Source: Pseudomonas sp. NC02
GTDB lineage: Bacteria; Pseudomonadota; Gammaproteobacteria; Pseudomonadales; Pseudomonadaceae
Assembly: GCF_002874965.1 (NCBI RefSeq)
Contig: NZ_CP025624.1
Coordinates: forward strand, 2,976,001 to 3,040,000
Direction of reading: 5' to 3'
Length of the DNA stretch: 64,000 bases
A program made the position numbers and the translations under genes. The notes beneath the pieces are model-generated. The model was given only the letters and a program-made list of their open reading frames with translations. It had not been told where the DNA came from and searched no databases. Shown here piece by piece: positions 33,273 to 42,296 of this stretch (position 1 is its first letter; each line of letters starts with the position of its first letter).

Positions 33273-33713
33273 TCACCCCAATTTCACATTCATGATAATC
33301 CGCGCGGTAAACACCAATTTCCCCTCCGCATCCAGCATCTCCACCGGCACCACCTTGTCACCCGCCGTTTGCCAGTCGATACCTTCGCCATTGGCCGTCG
33401 CCGTCACGCTGCTCTTGGCCTTGGCCAGATACTCCACCGTCATCCCCTTGGGAATCCACCGCGCACCCGCCGGCACGGAAACGTCCGTCATGGTACCCGC
33501 CGCCAACTCCGCAGCGTTGCACATGGCAATGGCATGCACCGTGCCCAGGTGGTTGGTGATGGCCTTGCTGAACGGCACTTCCACCGAGGCAAACCCCGGA
33601 CGCAACTGGGTCATCAACGGATTGATGGTGCTGAAGTAGGGCGCCATCTGGCACGCCAGTTTGCTGAACGCTTCGGGGCCAACGCTGTTGAACATGCTCA
33701 GGGCCTGACTCAT
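33273..33713 (-). CDS. DUF4442 hotdog-fold thioesterase-like protein
   Basis: This 146-residue protein matches the DUF4442 branch of hotdog thioesterases: INPLMTQLRPGFASVEVPFSKAITNHLGTVHAIAMCNAAEL contains the helix with the usual catalytic region. VPAGARWIPKGMTVEYLAKAKSSV forms the second hotdog strand pair. It probably hydrolyses an acyl-CoA. It is divergent from a TetR regulator, with three phased operator units between them. Confidence 0.85.
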   Translation of the reverse strand: MSQALSMFNSVGPEAFSKLACQMAPYFSTINPLMTQLRPGFASVEVPFSKAITNHLGTVHAIAMCNAAELAAGTMTDVSVPAGARWIPKGMTVEYLAKAKSSVTATANGEGIDWQTAGDKVVPVEMLDAEGKLVFTARIIMNVKLG

Positions 33714-33742
33714 GGTGCTGCCTCGCTGATTAAATGAATTTT

Positions 33743-33792
33743 ACGGAATATTGTTCCGTTACAGAATAATGTTCTGTAACGGAACAGTATTC
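33743..33792. promoter_or_regulatory. Three-unit TetR-type operator, GAA-N5-TTC at 18-base phase
   Basis: GAATATTGTTC (33746-33756), GAATAATGTTC (33764-33774) and GAACAGTATTC (33782-33792) begin exactly 18 bases apart. The flanks join them into a larger perfect palindrome at 33753-33785 (14-base arms, 5-base centre) and a second one, CGGAA-N5-TTCCG, at 33744-33758. The cluster lies between the divergent DUF4442 and TetR genes. Confidence 0.8.
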
Positions 33793-33858
33793 TGCCCATG
33801 GGAAATCTGTCAAGCTGCCCGGGCTTGTTCTTCTTCACTGACTGAGTTCCTGTTCAGC

Positions 33859-34476
33859 ATGCAAACCCCGGATCTGCTTCAGCGTTGCTTCCCTGGCCGA
33901 AGGGCCGAATTGAAGCGCGATATCTTCAAGGCAGCCCTGGACCTGTTCAACGAGCAGGGCCTTGAAGCCACCACCATCGAGATGATCCGCGCGCGCTGCG
34001 ATACCAGCGTCGGCGCCATTTATCATCACTTCGGCAACAAGGAAGGCCTGGTCGCCGCGCTGTTTTTTACCGCGCTGGAGGATCAGGCCGAATTGCGTGG
34101 GCGCTACCTTGAATCGGCCAAAACGGCGAAGGAGGGGGTGTACGCACTGGTCCACAGCTATGTCGATTGGGTGGACAGCGAACCGCAGTGGGCGCGCTTC
34201 CAGTACCACGCGCATTTCGCGGTGACCAAGGGCCCGTTCGCCGCTGAACTGGAAAGCCGCAACCAGGCGCGCAACGCGTTGCTGAAGGAATGGATGGTGC
34301 TGCCTGGACGGGGTGATCAGCTCAGCCAGGTGCCCGCCGAACTCTTGCCATCACTGATCATTGGCCAGGCCGACAGCTACTGCCGTGCCTGGCTGGCCGG
34401 GCGCTCGGCCAGCAGCCCTCGGGTGTACCGGGAAACCCTGGCCGAGGCAGCGTGGCGCTCGGTGGGTGGCGCTTAG
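33859..34476 (+). CDS. TetR/AcrR family transcriptional regulator
   Basis: This 205-residue protein has the TetR HTH at about residues 15-65 (KRDIFKAALDLFNEQGLEATTIEMI, DTSVGAIYHHFGNKEGLVAALF). A helical ligand domain follows. ATG 33859 leaves the three operator units upstream; an earlier in-frame start would run through them. It probably represses itself and the divergent thioesterase in response to an acyl compound. No strong ribosome site precedes the ATG. Confidence 0.88.
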   Translation: MQTPDLLQRCFPGRRAELKRDIFKAALDLFNEQGLEATTIEMIRARCDTSVGAIYHHFGNKEGLVAALFFTALEDQAELRGRYLESAKTAKEGVYALVHSYVDWVDSEPQWARFQYHAHFAVTKGPFAAELESRNQARNALLKEWMVLPGRGDQLSQVPAELLPSLIIGQADSYCRAWLAGRSASSPRVYRETLAEAAWRSVGGA

Positions 34477-34489
34477 GGCGTCGCGTGCA

Positions 34490-34939
34490 TCACGCACAGG
34501 GTGCGGGCGTTATCGCCACCCGATAGCGCTCGTCAAAATCATCCGCCAACTGTGCCAGCGTCACCTCTCCCAAACGCTGCAGCAGCAACGCCTGGGCATC
34601 GTCAAACGCCTGGTTCAGCGCCGCATTGACGGCCTGTTCCACCAGGCATTGCGGATGATCGGTGGACAGGCCGACGGCAAAGATCGACGACGTGCCAAGG
34701 GCATTGTGGATGTCCAGCAGGGTGATTTCACTCAGCGGCTTGCCCAGCATCCAGCCGCCCTGATGGCCTTTTTCCGAACGCACATAACCTTTCTCCTTGA
34801 GCAGGCCCAGGGTGCGGCGTACCACCACCGCGTTGGTACCAAGCATCTGCGCGATGGTCTCCGAGGTGGCGCGTTCCTCGTGGCGGCCCATGTGGATCAG
34901 CACATGGAGCATGCGCGAAAGCCGGGTGTCGTTTCTCAT
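34490..34939 (-). CDS. Rrf2 family transcriptional regulator
   Basis: This 149-residue protein has the Rrf2 winged helix (DTRLSRMLHVLIHM, RATSETIAQMLGTNAVVVRRTLGLLKEKGYV, then GGWMLGKPLSEITLLDI). The three cysteines that hold the iron-sulfur cluster in IscR or NsrR are not arranged in that way (only CL near residue 118 and a terminal Cys), so this is a cluster-free branch such as YwnA/BadM-like. It is divergent from the flavoprotein gene, and a palindrome lies in the spacer. Confidence 0.88.
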   Translation of the reverse strand: MRNDTRLSRMLHVLIHMGRHEERATSETIAQMLGTNAVVVRRTLGLLKEKGYVRSEKGHQGGWMLGKPLSEITLLDIHNALGTSSIFAVGLSTDHPQCLVEQAVNAALNQAFDDAQALLLQRLGEVTLAQLADDFDERYRVAITPAPCA

Positions 34940-34970
34940 CTGCAAGCCTCTGGAGTTCCTGCCCGAAAGT

Positions 34971-34985
34971 ATCGTTCGTAACGAT
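34971..34985. promoter_or_regulatory. Palindromic operator (ATCGTT-CGT-AACGAT), probable Rrf2 site
   Basis: Perfect 6-base inverted arms with a 3-base centre lie 32 bases upstream of the Rrf2 start and about 100 bases upstream of the divergent flavoprotein start. The location fits an autoregulatory operator. Confidence 0.6.
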
Positions 34986-35083
34986 TGGAGTTGCGAGACA
35001 CTTGACGAGGTATTTTTATGTAACTTATGGTGTGTCGTGAGTGCCCGGCAACCGATGCAAGGGCCACCAGAGAGGTCATCTTC

Positions 35084-35971
35084 ATGGTTTACGACGTTAT
35101 TATCGTCGGCGGCAGCTACGCCGGAATGTCTGCCGGGCTGCAACTGGCGCGGGCTCGGCGCAAGGTGCTGGTGGTTGACGCCGGGCAGCGGCGCAACCGG
35201 TTTGCGGCCACGTCCCACGGTTTCCTCAGCCAGGATGGCCAGCCGCCGGAGCTGATCGCTGCCGAAGGGCGAGGGCAGTTGATGGAATATCCGACGGTGA
35301 CCTGGGTGCAGGACACCGCCGTTGAAGCGACTCGAAACCAGGATGGCTTCGTGGTGCGAACCCGTTGCAAGGGTGAGTTCAACGCTAAACGCTTGATTCT
35401 CGCTACCGGCGTGGTGGATGAGTTACCCGAGGTCGAGGGGTTGAAGGAGCGCTGGGGCAAGCATGTGTTCCATTGCCCGTATTGCCACGGCTATGAACTG
35501 GATCAAGGCCGCATCGGCGTGCTGGCGACGTCGCCGCTGGCCATGCATCACGCGATGCTGCTGCCGGACTGGGGCACCACCACGCTCTTTACCAACGGCG
35601 CATTTGTGCCGGATGCCGAGCAGCAGGCGCAACTGGATCGGCGCGGGGTCAGCGTCGAAAGCTCGGCGGTGCGGCGGATTGTCGGTGAGCGGGCGGATGT
35701 GGAATTGGCAGACGGGCGGATGATCGCGCTGGACGGTATTTTCACCCTGTCCCGTACGCGCATGGCCAGCCCATTGGCCGAGCAGTTGGGCTGTGAGTTT
35801 GTCGAAGGGCCGACCGGGCCCTACCTGCTGACCAACGAGACGCGCCAGACCACCGTGCCCGGTGTGTTTGCCTGCGGCGATGCCAACCTGGCCGGCGGCT
35901 CGGTGGCGCTGGCGGTCGGCGAGGGTGTGCGCGCCGGGGTGGGCGCGCACTTTTCGATGATCTTCAACTGA
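35084..35971 (+). CDS. Thioredoxin-reductase-like NAD(P)/FAD-dependent oxidoreductase
   Basis: This 295-residue protein has FAD-binding IIVGGSYAGMSAGLQLARA (residues 5-23), LATGVVDELP, the redox pair CPYCHGYE, and the C-terminal FAD motif VFACGDANLAGGSVALAVGEG. It is shorter than thioredoxin reductase and reads CPYC rather than CATC, which is usual for the YumC/AhpF-like small flavoproteins paired with Rrf2 regulators. A GAGGT precedes the ATG. Its redox partner is unknown. Confidence 0.9.
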   Translation: MVYDVIIVGGSYAGMSAGLQLARARRKVLVVDAGQRRNRFAATSHGFLSQDGQPPELIAAEGRGQLMEYPTVTWVQDTAVEATRNQDGFVVRTRCKGEFNAKRLILATGVVDELPEVEGLKERWGKHVFHCPYCHGYELDQGRIGVLATSPLAMHHAMLLPDWGTTTLFTNGAFVPDAEQQAQLDRRGVSVESSAVRRIVGERADVELADGRMIALDGIFTLSRTRMASPLAEQLGCEFVEGPTGPYLLTNETRQTTVPGVFACGDANLAGGSVALAVGEGVRAGVGAHFSMIFN

Positions 35972-35973
35972 GG

Positions 35974-37323
35974 TCAGCGCACCAGGCACGGCCGCTTGTT
36001 ATCGAACGTCCAGCCCGGAATCATGAACTGCATCGCCACGCTGTCATTGCGCGCACCCAGGCCCATGCCTTTGTACAGTTCATGGGCGTGGGCCACGGCG
36101 TCCATGTCGATGTCCACGCCCAGGCCCGGTTTGGCCGGCACCTTGATGTGGCCGTCGACAATCTTCAGCGGAGCCTTGGTCAACCGCTGGCCGTCCTGCC
36201 AGATCCAGTGGGTGTCGATGGCCGTGATTTCCCCCGGCGCGGCGGCGGCCACCTGGGTGAACATCGCCAGGGAAATGTCGAAGTGATTATTGGAGTGCGA
36301 GCCCCAGGTCAGGCCCCATTCGTGGCACATCTGCGCCACGCGCACCGAGCCCTGCATGGTCCAGAAGTGCGGGTCGGCCAGGGGAATATCCACGGACTGC
36401 AACTGGATCGCATGCCCCATTTCACGCCAGTCGGTGGCGATCATGTTGGTGGCGGTGGGCAGCCCGGTGGCACGGCGGAATTCGGCCATGACTTCGCGCC
36501 CGGAGTAACCGTTTTCCGCGCCGCAAGGGTCTTCGGCATAGGCCAGCACATGATGCTGGTCGCGGCACAGGGCGATGGCTTCTTTCAGTGACCAGGCGCC
36601 GTTGGGGTCCAGGGTGATGCGCGCATCGGGGAAGCGTTCGGCCAGTGCAGTCACCGCCTCGATTTCGTCGCCGCCGCGCAGTACGCCGCCTTTGAGCTTG
36701 AAGTCATTGAAGCCGTATTGCGCCTTGGCCGCCTCTGCCAGACGCACGATGGCTTCGGGCGTCATGGCCTGTTCATGACGCAGGCGGAACCAGTCTTCGG
36801 CATCGTCTTCACTGCGATAGGCCAGGTCGGTCTGCTGGCGATCACCGATGTAGAACAGGTAGCCGAGCATCTTCACCGCGTCGCGCTGCTGGCCTTCGCC
36901 GAGAAGGGCCGCCACCGGGACTTCGAGGAACTGGCCGAGCAAATCCAGGAGTGCCGCTTCCATCGCCGTGACGGCATGGATGGTGATGCGCAGGTCAAAC
37001 GTCTGCAAACCCCGGCCCGCCGAATCCCGCGCGGCGAAGGTCTGGCGCATGGCATTGAGAATGCTCTGGTACTGGCCGATGGGCTTGCCGATCACCAGGC
37101 TGCGGGCGTCTTCCAGGGTCTCGCGGATGCGTTCGCCGCCGGGTACCTCACCGACGCCGGTACGGCCGGCGCTGTCGGTAAGGATCACGATGTTGCGCGT
37201 GAAAAACGGCCCGTGGGCACCGCTGAGGTTGAGCAGCATGCTGTCGTGGCCGGCCACCGGGATGACTTGCAGGCCGGTAACGACCGGGGCGCTGTTGGCG
37301 TGGTGCTGGTGTTCTGTGTTCAT
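35974..37323 (-). CDS. gudD: Glucarate dehydratase
   Basis: This 449-residue enolase-superfamily enzyme dehydrates D-glucarate to 5-keto-4-deoxyglucarate. The Lys-x-Lys base lies in DFKLKGG. Metal ligands are visible in TLDPNGAW (Asp, Asn) and YAEDPCG (Glu, Asp). The second base, His, occurs in [14 protein letters not shown]. Length and sequence match bacterial GudD. AAGGA sits about 6 bases before the ATG inside a 10-base gap after the MFS transporter gene, so the two are one operon. Confidence 0.95.
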   Translation of the reverse strand: MNTEHQHHANSAPVVTGLQVIPVAGHDSMLLNLSGAHGPFFTRNIVILTDSAGRTGVGEVPGGERIRETLEDARSLVIGKPIGQYQSILNAMRQTFAARDSAGRGLQTFDLRITIHAVTAMEAALLDLLGQFLEVPVAALLGEGQQRDAVKMLGYLFYIGDRQQTDLAYRSEDDAEDWFRLRHEQAMTPEAIVRLAEAAKAQYGFNDFKLKGGVLRGGDEIEAVTALAERFPDARITLDPNGAWSLKEAIALCRDQHHVLAYAEDPCGAENGYSGREVMAEFRRATGLPTATNMIATDWREMGHAIQLQSVDIPLADPHFWTMQGSVRVAQMCHEWGLTWGSHSNNHFDISLAMFTQVAAAAPGEITAIDTHWIWQDGQRLTKAPLKIVDGHIKVPAKPGLGVDIDMDAVAHAHELYKGMGLGARNDSVAMQFMIPGWTFDNKRPCLVR

Positions 37324-37333
37324 CGTGTAGTCC

Positions 37334-38683
37334 TTATTTGCTCAAGACGGGGGCGGGTTGCAGCACGCTGCTGGTGGTCGGGCCGGGCAGTGTCCTGGCG
37401 AAAAACACCAGGATGGCCGCAAGGATCGAAGTGCCCGCCAGGCCATACAAACCGCCCTGGATCGAGCCGGTGGTCTGTTCCAGGAAACCAAAGGTGGTGG
37501 GCGCGACAAACCCGCCGAGGTTGCCGATGGAGTTGATCAATGCGATCACCGCTGCGGCGATGCGTGCATCCAGGTAACCCTGGGGAATCGGCCAGAACAG
37601 CGAGGACGCCGACTTGAAGCCGATCGCCGCGAAGCAGATGGCGATAAAGGCAAAGATCGGCCCGCCGGTAGTGGAGAGGAACATGCCCACGGCGGCGATC
37701 AACAGTGCCGCAGCGACCCAGGCTTGCTGGAACTTGAATTTGCCCGCCAGTGCCGCGAAGGCGTACATCGCGATGATCGAGATCAACCACGGGATGGAGT
37801 TGTAGAAACCCACCTGGATGTCGCTCAGGTCGCCCATCTTTTTAATGATGCTCGGCAACCAGAAAGTGGCGGCATAGATCGTCAGTTGGATGCAGAAGTA
37901 CAGGGCGCAGAACAGCATGATCTGACGGTCCTTGAGCAGCTTGCCCAGGGTCGGCTTGACCGTGGTGGCGGCGTCACGCTCGCGCTGTTCGCGGTCGATC
38001 TCGCCCACCAGCGCATCCTTTTCTTCAAGGCTGAGCCACTTGGCGTCGTGGGGTTTGGAGTCCAGCCAGAACCACACGAAAAAGCACAGCAGCACCGACG
38101 CCATGCCTTCGATGATGTACATCCACTGCCAGCCATGCAGGCCCAGCCCGGTGATTTGCAGCAGCACGCCGGACAAGGGGCCGGAGATCAGCGAGGCGAG
38201 GGCCGAGCCGCTGAGGAAGATTGCAATCGCCTTGCCGCGTTCGACGCCGGGCAGCCAGCGGGTGAAGTAGTAGATCACCCCGGGAAAGAAGCCGGCTTCG
38301 GCCACGCCCAGCAGAAAGCGCAGGATGTAGAAGTGGGTTTCGTTCTGGATAAAGGCCATCAATGTGGCGGTGATGCCCCAGGTGAACATGATGCGGGTCA
38401 GCCAGATGCGCGCGCCGACTTTTTGCAGGAGCATGTTGGACGGCACTTCGAACAGCGCGTAGCCGATGAAAAACAACCCGGCGCCGAAGCCGTAGGCGGC
38501 CGCACCAATGCCCAGGTCGTGCTCCATATGGGTACGCACAAAGCCGATGTTGACGCGGTCGATGTAGTTGACGATGAACATGATCACGAACAGTGGGAGC
38601 ACATGGCTCTTCACCTTCTTGATCGCGCGGGCCAGGACCGGGTCGGTGGCAGGCGCAGCTGTCGCAGGGCTGGAAGGGGTCAC
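37334..38683 (-). CDS. MFS transporter, ACS family (glucarate/tartrate type)
   Basis: This 449-residue protein has 12 hydrophobic segments and the anion:cation symporter signature [15 protein letters not shown]. The remaining ACS pattern includes [22 protein letters not shown] and ARFLLG-type [13 protein letters not shown]. It is located directly upstream of gudD, so import of glucarate or galactarate is likely. GTG 38683 with GGGAG about 10 bases upstream is preferred over an ATG 27 codons earlier, because a GntR-type site lies in that interval. Confidence 0.82.
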   Translation of the reverse strand: MTPSSPATAAPATDPVLARAIKKVKSHVLPLFVIMFIVNYIDRVNIGFVRTHMEHDLGIGAAAYGFGAGLFFIGYALFEVPSNMLLQKVGARIWLTRIMFTWGITATLMAFIQNETHFYILRFLLGVAEAGFFPGVIYYFTRWLPGVERGKAIAIFLSGSALASLISGPLSGVLLQITGLGLHGWQWMYIIEGMASVLLCFFVWFWLDSKPHDAKWLSLEEKDALVGEIDREQRERDAATTVKPTLGKLLKDRQIMLFCALYFCIQLTIYAATFWLPSIIKKMGDLSDIQVGFYNSIPWLISIIAMYAFAALAGKFKFQQAWVAAALLIAAVGMFLSTTGGPIFAFIAICFAAIGFKSASSLFWPIPQGYLDARIAAAVIALINSIGNLGGFVAPTTFGFLEQTTGSIQGGLYGLAGTSILAAILVFFARTLPGPTTSSVLQPAPVLSK

Positions 38684-38738
38684 GAGGTCAAACTCCCACT
38701 GATTATTGTTGTGCGGGGACGTATTTGGGTTGCCGGAG

Positions 38739-38749
38739 ATGTCTGACAA
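38739..38749. promoter_or_regulatory. FadR-type GntR operator, one mismatch (ATGTCTGACAA)
   Basis: ATGT-N3-ACAA at 38739-38749 differs by one base from the perfect site TTGTCATACAA at 38907-38917. It lies about 56 bases upstream of the MFS start codon at 38683, within the presumed promoter of the glucarate operon. Confidence 0.5.
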
Positions 38750-38793
38750 CTTGATAGACATCATACAACTGCATTTTCAGAGATGGCAACCCT

Positions 38794-38895
38794 CTGTAGG
38801 AGCGAGCTTGCTCGCGAAAATCGTCAACGATTACGCGGTGTGGTGCAATGTTTGCACTGCGACGGGTTTTTTCGCGGGCAGGCTCGCTCCTACAG
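38794..38895. repeat. REP pair (GTAGGAGCGAGCTTGCTCGCGAA type), inverted
   Basis: Imperfect inverted arms at 38794-38818 and 38871-38895 are separated by 52 bases, the same spacing as the pair at 33.1 kb. The element lies in the spacer between the glucarate transporter gene and its GntR regulator. Confidence 0.85.
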
Positions 38896-38906
38896 GTATT
38901 TGTTTG

Positions 38907-38917
38907 TTGTCATACAA
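38907..38917. promoter_or_regulatory. FadR-type GntR operator (TTGTCATACAA)
   Basis: A perfect match to the FadR-subfamily consensus TNGTNNNACNA lies 54 bases upstream of the GntR gene start. It is the likely autoregulatory site. Confidence 0.65.
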
Positions 38918-38971
38918 GTTGGCTCGTCTAAGAATGCTAGTATTGCCAGGCGCCCCAGAACGGAATTCCTG

Positions 38972-39682
38972 ATGCAAAACCCCAGCTCGGCACCTCATCG
39001 CAAGCGCTCCCCGGGCCTTGCCCACGACATCGTCACCGCGTTGACCCAGCAGATTCTCCTGGGACAGATGGCGCCGGGTGAGAAGCTGCCATCCGAGTCC
39101 GCTATCGTGGGCGAGTACGGCGTCAGTCGCACGGTGGTGCGCGAAGCGCTTTCCAAATTGCAGGCCGCCGGGCTGGTGGAAACCCGCCACGGTGTCGGCA
39201 CCTTTGTGCTGGAGCGCGACGAGCGCCACGGCCTGCACCTGACCCACGACACCGCCGCCAGCGTGCGCGGCATTCTTGAACTGCGCATGGGCCTGGAAAC
39301 CCAGGCAGCCGCCCTGGCGGCCTTGCGCCGTACCGATGAACAACTGCAGCAGATGCGCCAGGCACTGGATGATTACCAGGACTCGCTGGCCAACAACGAC
39401 AGTGCCGTTGAGCCTGACGTGCGCTTCCATCGCCTGATCGCCCAGGCCACTGGCAATACCTATTTCACCGACGTGATTTATCACCTGGGCCACTCGGTAA
39501 TCCCACGCACCCGGATCAATGCCGAGGAACGCGGCGACGCGGACCTGATGGAGCTGGGGCGCCTGGCGAACCTTGAGCACGAGGCGATCCTGAAAGCCAT
39601 CCGCCGCCAGGACCCGGACGCGGCCCGGGCCGCCATGCTGTTGCACTTGAGCAACAGCCTGGAGCGGATGACAGGAGAGTAG
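38972..39682 (+). CDS. FadR-type GntR family transcriptional regulator of glucarate genes
   Basis: This 236-residue protein has an N-terminal winged helix (ILLGQMAPGEKLPSESAIVGEYGVSRTVVREALSKLQAAGLVETRHGVGTFV). The FCD ligand domain has metal-type residues in VRFHRLIAQATGN, LEHEAILKAI and MLLHLSN. ATG 38972 follows a GGAA. It is divergent from the MFS-gudD operon, separated by operator matches and a REP pair, so it probably represses sugar-acid catabolism. Confidence 0.9.
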   Translation: MQNPSSAPHRKRSPGLAHDIVTALTQQILLGQMAPGEKLPSESAIVGEYGVSRTVVREALSKLQAAGLVETRHGVGTFVLERDERHGLHLTHDTAASVRGILELRMGLETQAAALAALRRTDEQLQQMRQALDDYQDSLANNDSAVEPDVRFHRLIAQATGNTYFTDVIYHLGHSVIPRTRINAEERGDADLMELGRLANLEHEAILKAIRRQDPDAARAAMLLHLSNSLERMTGE

Positions 39683-39688
39683 GCGGGG

Positions 39689-40531
39689 CTATTTGCTGTC
39701 CAGGAAGTCCAGCAGCGCGGCATTGAACAGCGTCGGGTCCTGCAGGAATGCGAAGTGGCTGGTGTTCGGCAGAATCAGCAGGCCCGCTCCCGGAATGGTC
39801 GCCGCGATGTATTCGGTGTGTTCTCGCTTGATCGCCTCATCGTGGTCGCCGTCGACAATCAGGATCGGAGTCTTGATGGACGCCAGTTGCGCGTCGGTCC
39901 AGTTGGGTTGGCTGGCCCACATATGGCTGATCTGCTCGACGAAGGCGTCGTACTCTTTTGGCGTCGGCGAGTGCCTGGCGTACTCCTGGCCGGCGCGTTC
40001 GATGAAGGCGGCGAAGGTCGGGTTTTTCTCTACGCCATCCTTGACCCCGGACGTCTGGGTGTTGGCGGCAAAGGCGAACACCTTGCCGATACGGTCGGGG
40101 TGGCGCAGGGCGAGATCAATACCGATGATTGCGCCGTCGCTCCAGCCGACGATATCGGCGCGGGGGATTTTCAGGCTGTCGAGTACGGCGACCACATCAT
40201 CGGCCATCAAGTCGTAACCGAAGGGGTTCTCGTCCCGGGAACTGCGCCCGTGGCCACGGCTGTCGAGGCTGATGACCGTGTGTTTGGCGGCCAGCGCCTT
40301 GACCTGGTTGCCCCAGTAATCGGAATTGGACAGGCCACCGTGCAGCAGGATCACCGGCGAACCATGCCCGGTCTTGGTGTAGTAGACCTTGATGCCGTTG
40401 ACGGCGGCATAGCCGGTTTTGGCCCCCGCAATCGGTGCCGGGGTGGGCGGAAGGGTTTCCCAGCGTTCCGCGGCCTGAACCCCGGAGAAGGACAGCAGCA
40501 GGCAGGCAGCTGCCCATAAGCGACGTGACAT
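39689..40531 (-). CDS. Exported alpha/beta hydrolase
   Basis: This 280-residue protein has a signal peptide (residues 1-20, LLLSFSGVQAAE). The hydrolase core has VILLHGGLSNSDYW, SLDSRGHGRSSRD, nucleophile Ser in VGWSDGAIIG, Asp in VDGDHDEAI, and His in PNTSHFAF. It is a periplasmic esterase or lactonase candidate. It is read toward the GntR gene (six bases between the two stops). The substrate is unknown. Confidence 0.87.
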   Translation of the reverse strand: MSRRLWAAACLLLSFSGVQAAERWETLPPTPAPIAGAKTGYAAVNGIKVYYTKTGHGSPVILLHGGLSNSDYWGNQVKALAAKHTVISLDSRGHGRSSRDENPFGYDLMADDVVAVLDSLKIPRADIVGWSDGAIIGIDLALRHPDRIGKVFAFAANTQTSGVKDGVEKNPTFAAFIERAGQEYARHSPTPKEYDAFVEQISHMWASQPNWTDAQLASIKTPILIVDGDHDEAIKREHTEYIAATIPGAGLLILPNTSHFAFLQDPTLFNAALLDFLDSK

Positions 40532-40819
40532 GGCGATTCCTTTTTTGTGAGCAGGTTGAGGTCATCCGGCCAGATGTGCGCTCGACTCTAGCACCGTGCC
40601 TACCTTGGGAAACACGCATTTTTTCCTATCAAAAACGCCGTTTGGAAAGAGAAAAATACAGTTATATCAATGGAATAAATTTGTCTTTTGCAGCGGGTGG
40701 GCTAAGGGTTTCAACTGATGGTTTTTTCGGTCATTCCCGGCAGGGGCATTTTCTTCAATACCGCGATCCATCTTCTCCTTAAGGTTCAGCTCATACCCGC
40801 ACAACAAAAAGGAATTGCA

Positions 40820-41407
40820 ATGAGCTTGATCATTTCCATGGCCGCTTTCGCTTTGGCCACTTCCATCACGCCGGGACCGGTGAATGTGGTGGCCATCAGT
40901 TCGGGGGCGCGCTTTGGGTTTGCCGCCAGTCAAAAGCACGTGGCTGGAGCCGCGTTGGGATTCACCTTGCTGCTGGTGTTGATCGGCCTGGGGCTGCATG
41001 AGGTGCTGGTGCGCTGGCCGCTGCTGACCCAACTGATTCAATGGGGCGGGGTGGCGTTCCTGTTGTACATGGCCTGGAAGCTGGCAGTGGACGATGGGCG
41101 CCTGGACGCTGAAGGCACGGCCGCGGCGCCGTCGATGCTCTATGGGGCGATCATGCAATGGCTCAACCCCAAGGCCTGGCTGGCGTGTGTGGCAGGCATG
41201 GGGCTGTTTGTCGCCGATGGTGATGCGCAGCAAGTCTGGCTGTTTGCGACGATCTACCTGGTGATCTGCTACCTGTCGGTGGCGTGCTGGGCGTACGCCG
41301 GGACGTTCCTGCGCCGCTACCTGAGCAACCCCCAGGGCATGCGCCTGTTCAATCGCTCGATGGCCGCCTTGTTGGTGGCCAGCGTGGGGTATCTGCTGCT
41401 GGCCTGA
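40820..41407 (+). CDS. LysE/RhtB family amino-acid exporter
   Basis: This 195-residue protein has six hydrophobic segments and the LysE signature (ATSITPGPVNVVAISSGARFGF near residues 12-33). AMQWLNPKAWLACVAGMGLFV-type sequence follows at about 115. The family exports amino acids or homoserine lactones. AAGGAA precedes ATG 40820. It is convergent with an AraC regulator with a one-base gap, a common LysE/AraC pairing in pseudomonads. Confidence 0.9.
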   Translation: MSLIISMAAFALATSITPGPVNVVAISSGARFGFAASQKHVAGAALGFTLLLVLIGLGLHEVLVRWPLLTQLIQWGGVAFLLYMAWKLAVDDGRLDAEGTAAAPSMLYGAIMQWLNPKAWLACVAGMGLFVADGDAQQVWLFATIYLVICYLSVACWAYAGTFLRRYLSNPQGMRLFNRSMAALLVASVGYLLLA

Positions 41408-41408
41408 T

Positions 41409-42233
41409 TCAGCCGCGATATTGCCCGGGCGTCGCCGCCAGGTGCTGTTTGAACGTGCGCTGGAAATGCGCCTGATCAGAAAAGCCGGCCGCCAGTGCGA
41501 CGTCGGCGATCAACTGGCCGCTGCGCAACTGGGTGCGGGCAAACTGAATACGGCGATTGACCAGGAATGCGTGGGGCGTCATGCCGTAATACTGCTTGAA
41601 CGCACGAATCAGGTACGACGGCGACAGTTCAGCCGCCTGGCAAATGTCTTCGAGCTTCAGGGCCTCGGTGCAATGTTCGCGGATATAGTCGGCGGCCCGC
41701 TCCAGCTTGTGATTGACCTCGCGCACCGGGGTCTCCGACGGGTTGAGGCGTTGTTGCACCTCGGTGAAAAAACTCACCACCGCACTCTGCTTGTGCAGGT
41801 GTTCGGCGTGGTTGTCCACCAGCACCTCATACAGCTCGTTCAGCCCGCGGTACAGCGCGACATCCGTGGTGTGGGTGGCGGTGAACGGTCGAAAATCCTG
41901 GTCCTTGCTGAAACCCAACTGGTGCTGCAGGTCGGTCAGCCAGGCCGTATCGATATACAGCATGTGATAGGACCAGGGCAGATCATCAATGGGGTTGCAG
42001 GCGTGGACATCCCCGGGATTCATCAAGACCACGGTGCCGGTGCTGATCTTGAAGGTCGATGCCCCATGGATGTACAGGCTCTGCCCGGCCGTGATCGCGC
42101 CGATGGAAAAGTGCTCGTGGGCGTGGCGGGTGTAGCAGACCTTCCGCCCGTCGGCGATGGTGCGAGCCTCAATGAACGGCAGGCGTTCGTCGCGCCAGAA
42201 GGACGGGGCAGTCGGTTCGAGGGGCGATCGCAT
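41409..42233 (-). CDS. AraC family transcriptional regulator
   Basis: This 274-residue protein has an N-terminal cupin-like arm (TRHAHEHFSIGAITAGQSLYI, MNPGDVHACNP). The C-terminal AraC HTH pair is ADYIREHCTEALKLEDICQAAELSPSYLIRAF and DVALAAGFSDQAHFQRTFKQHLAATPGQYR. A GTG five codons upstream is an alternative start. It is paired tail to tail with the LysE exporter gene, the usual neighbour of this regulator type. Confidence 0.9.
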   Translation of the reverse strand: MRSPLEPTAPSFWRDERLPFIEARTIADGRKVCYTRHAHEHFSIGAITAGQSLYIHGASTFKISTGTVVLMNPGDVHACNPIDDLPWSYHMLYIDTAWLTDLQHQLGFSKDQDFRPFTATHTTDVALYRGLNELYEVLVDNHAEHLHKQSAVVSFFTEVQQRLNPSETPVREVNHKLERAADYIREHCTEALKLEDICQAAELSPSYLIRAFKQYYGMTPHAFLVNRRIQFARTQLRSGQLIADVALAAGFSDQAHFQRTFKQHLAATPGQYRG

Positions 42234-42296
42234 CACTACAAGTCTCACCGGGAATCAATGCAGTGAATGATTACACAGAAATAGGCCTGCAACGTT

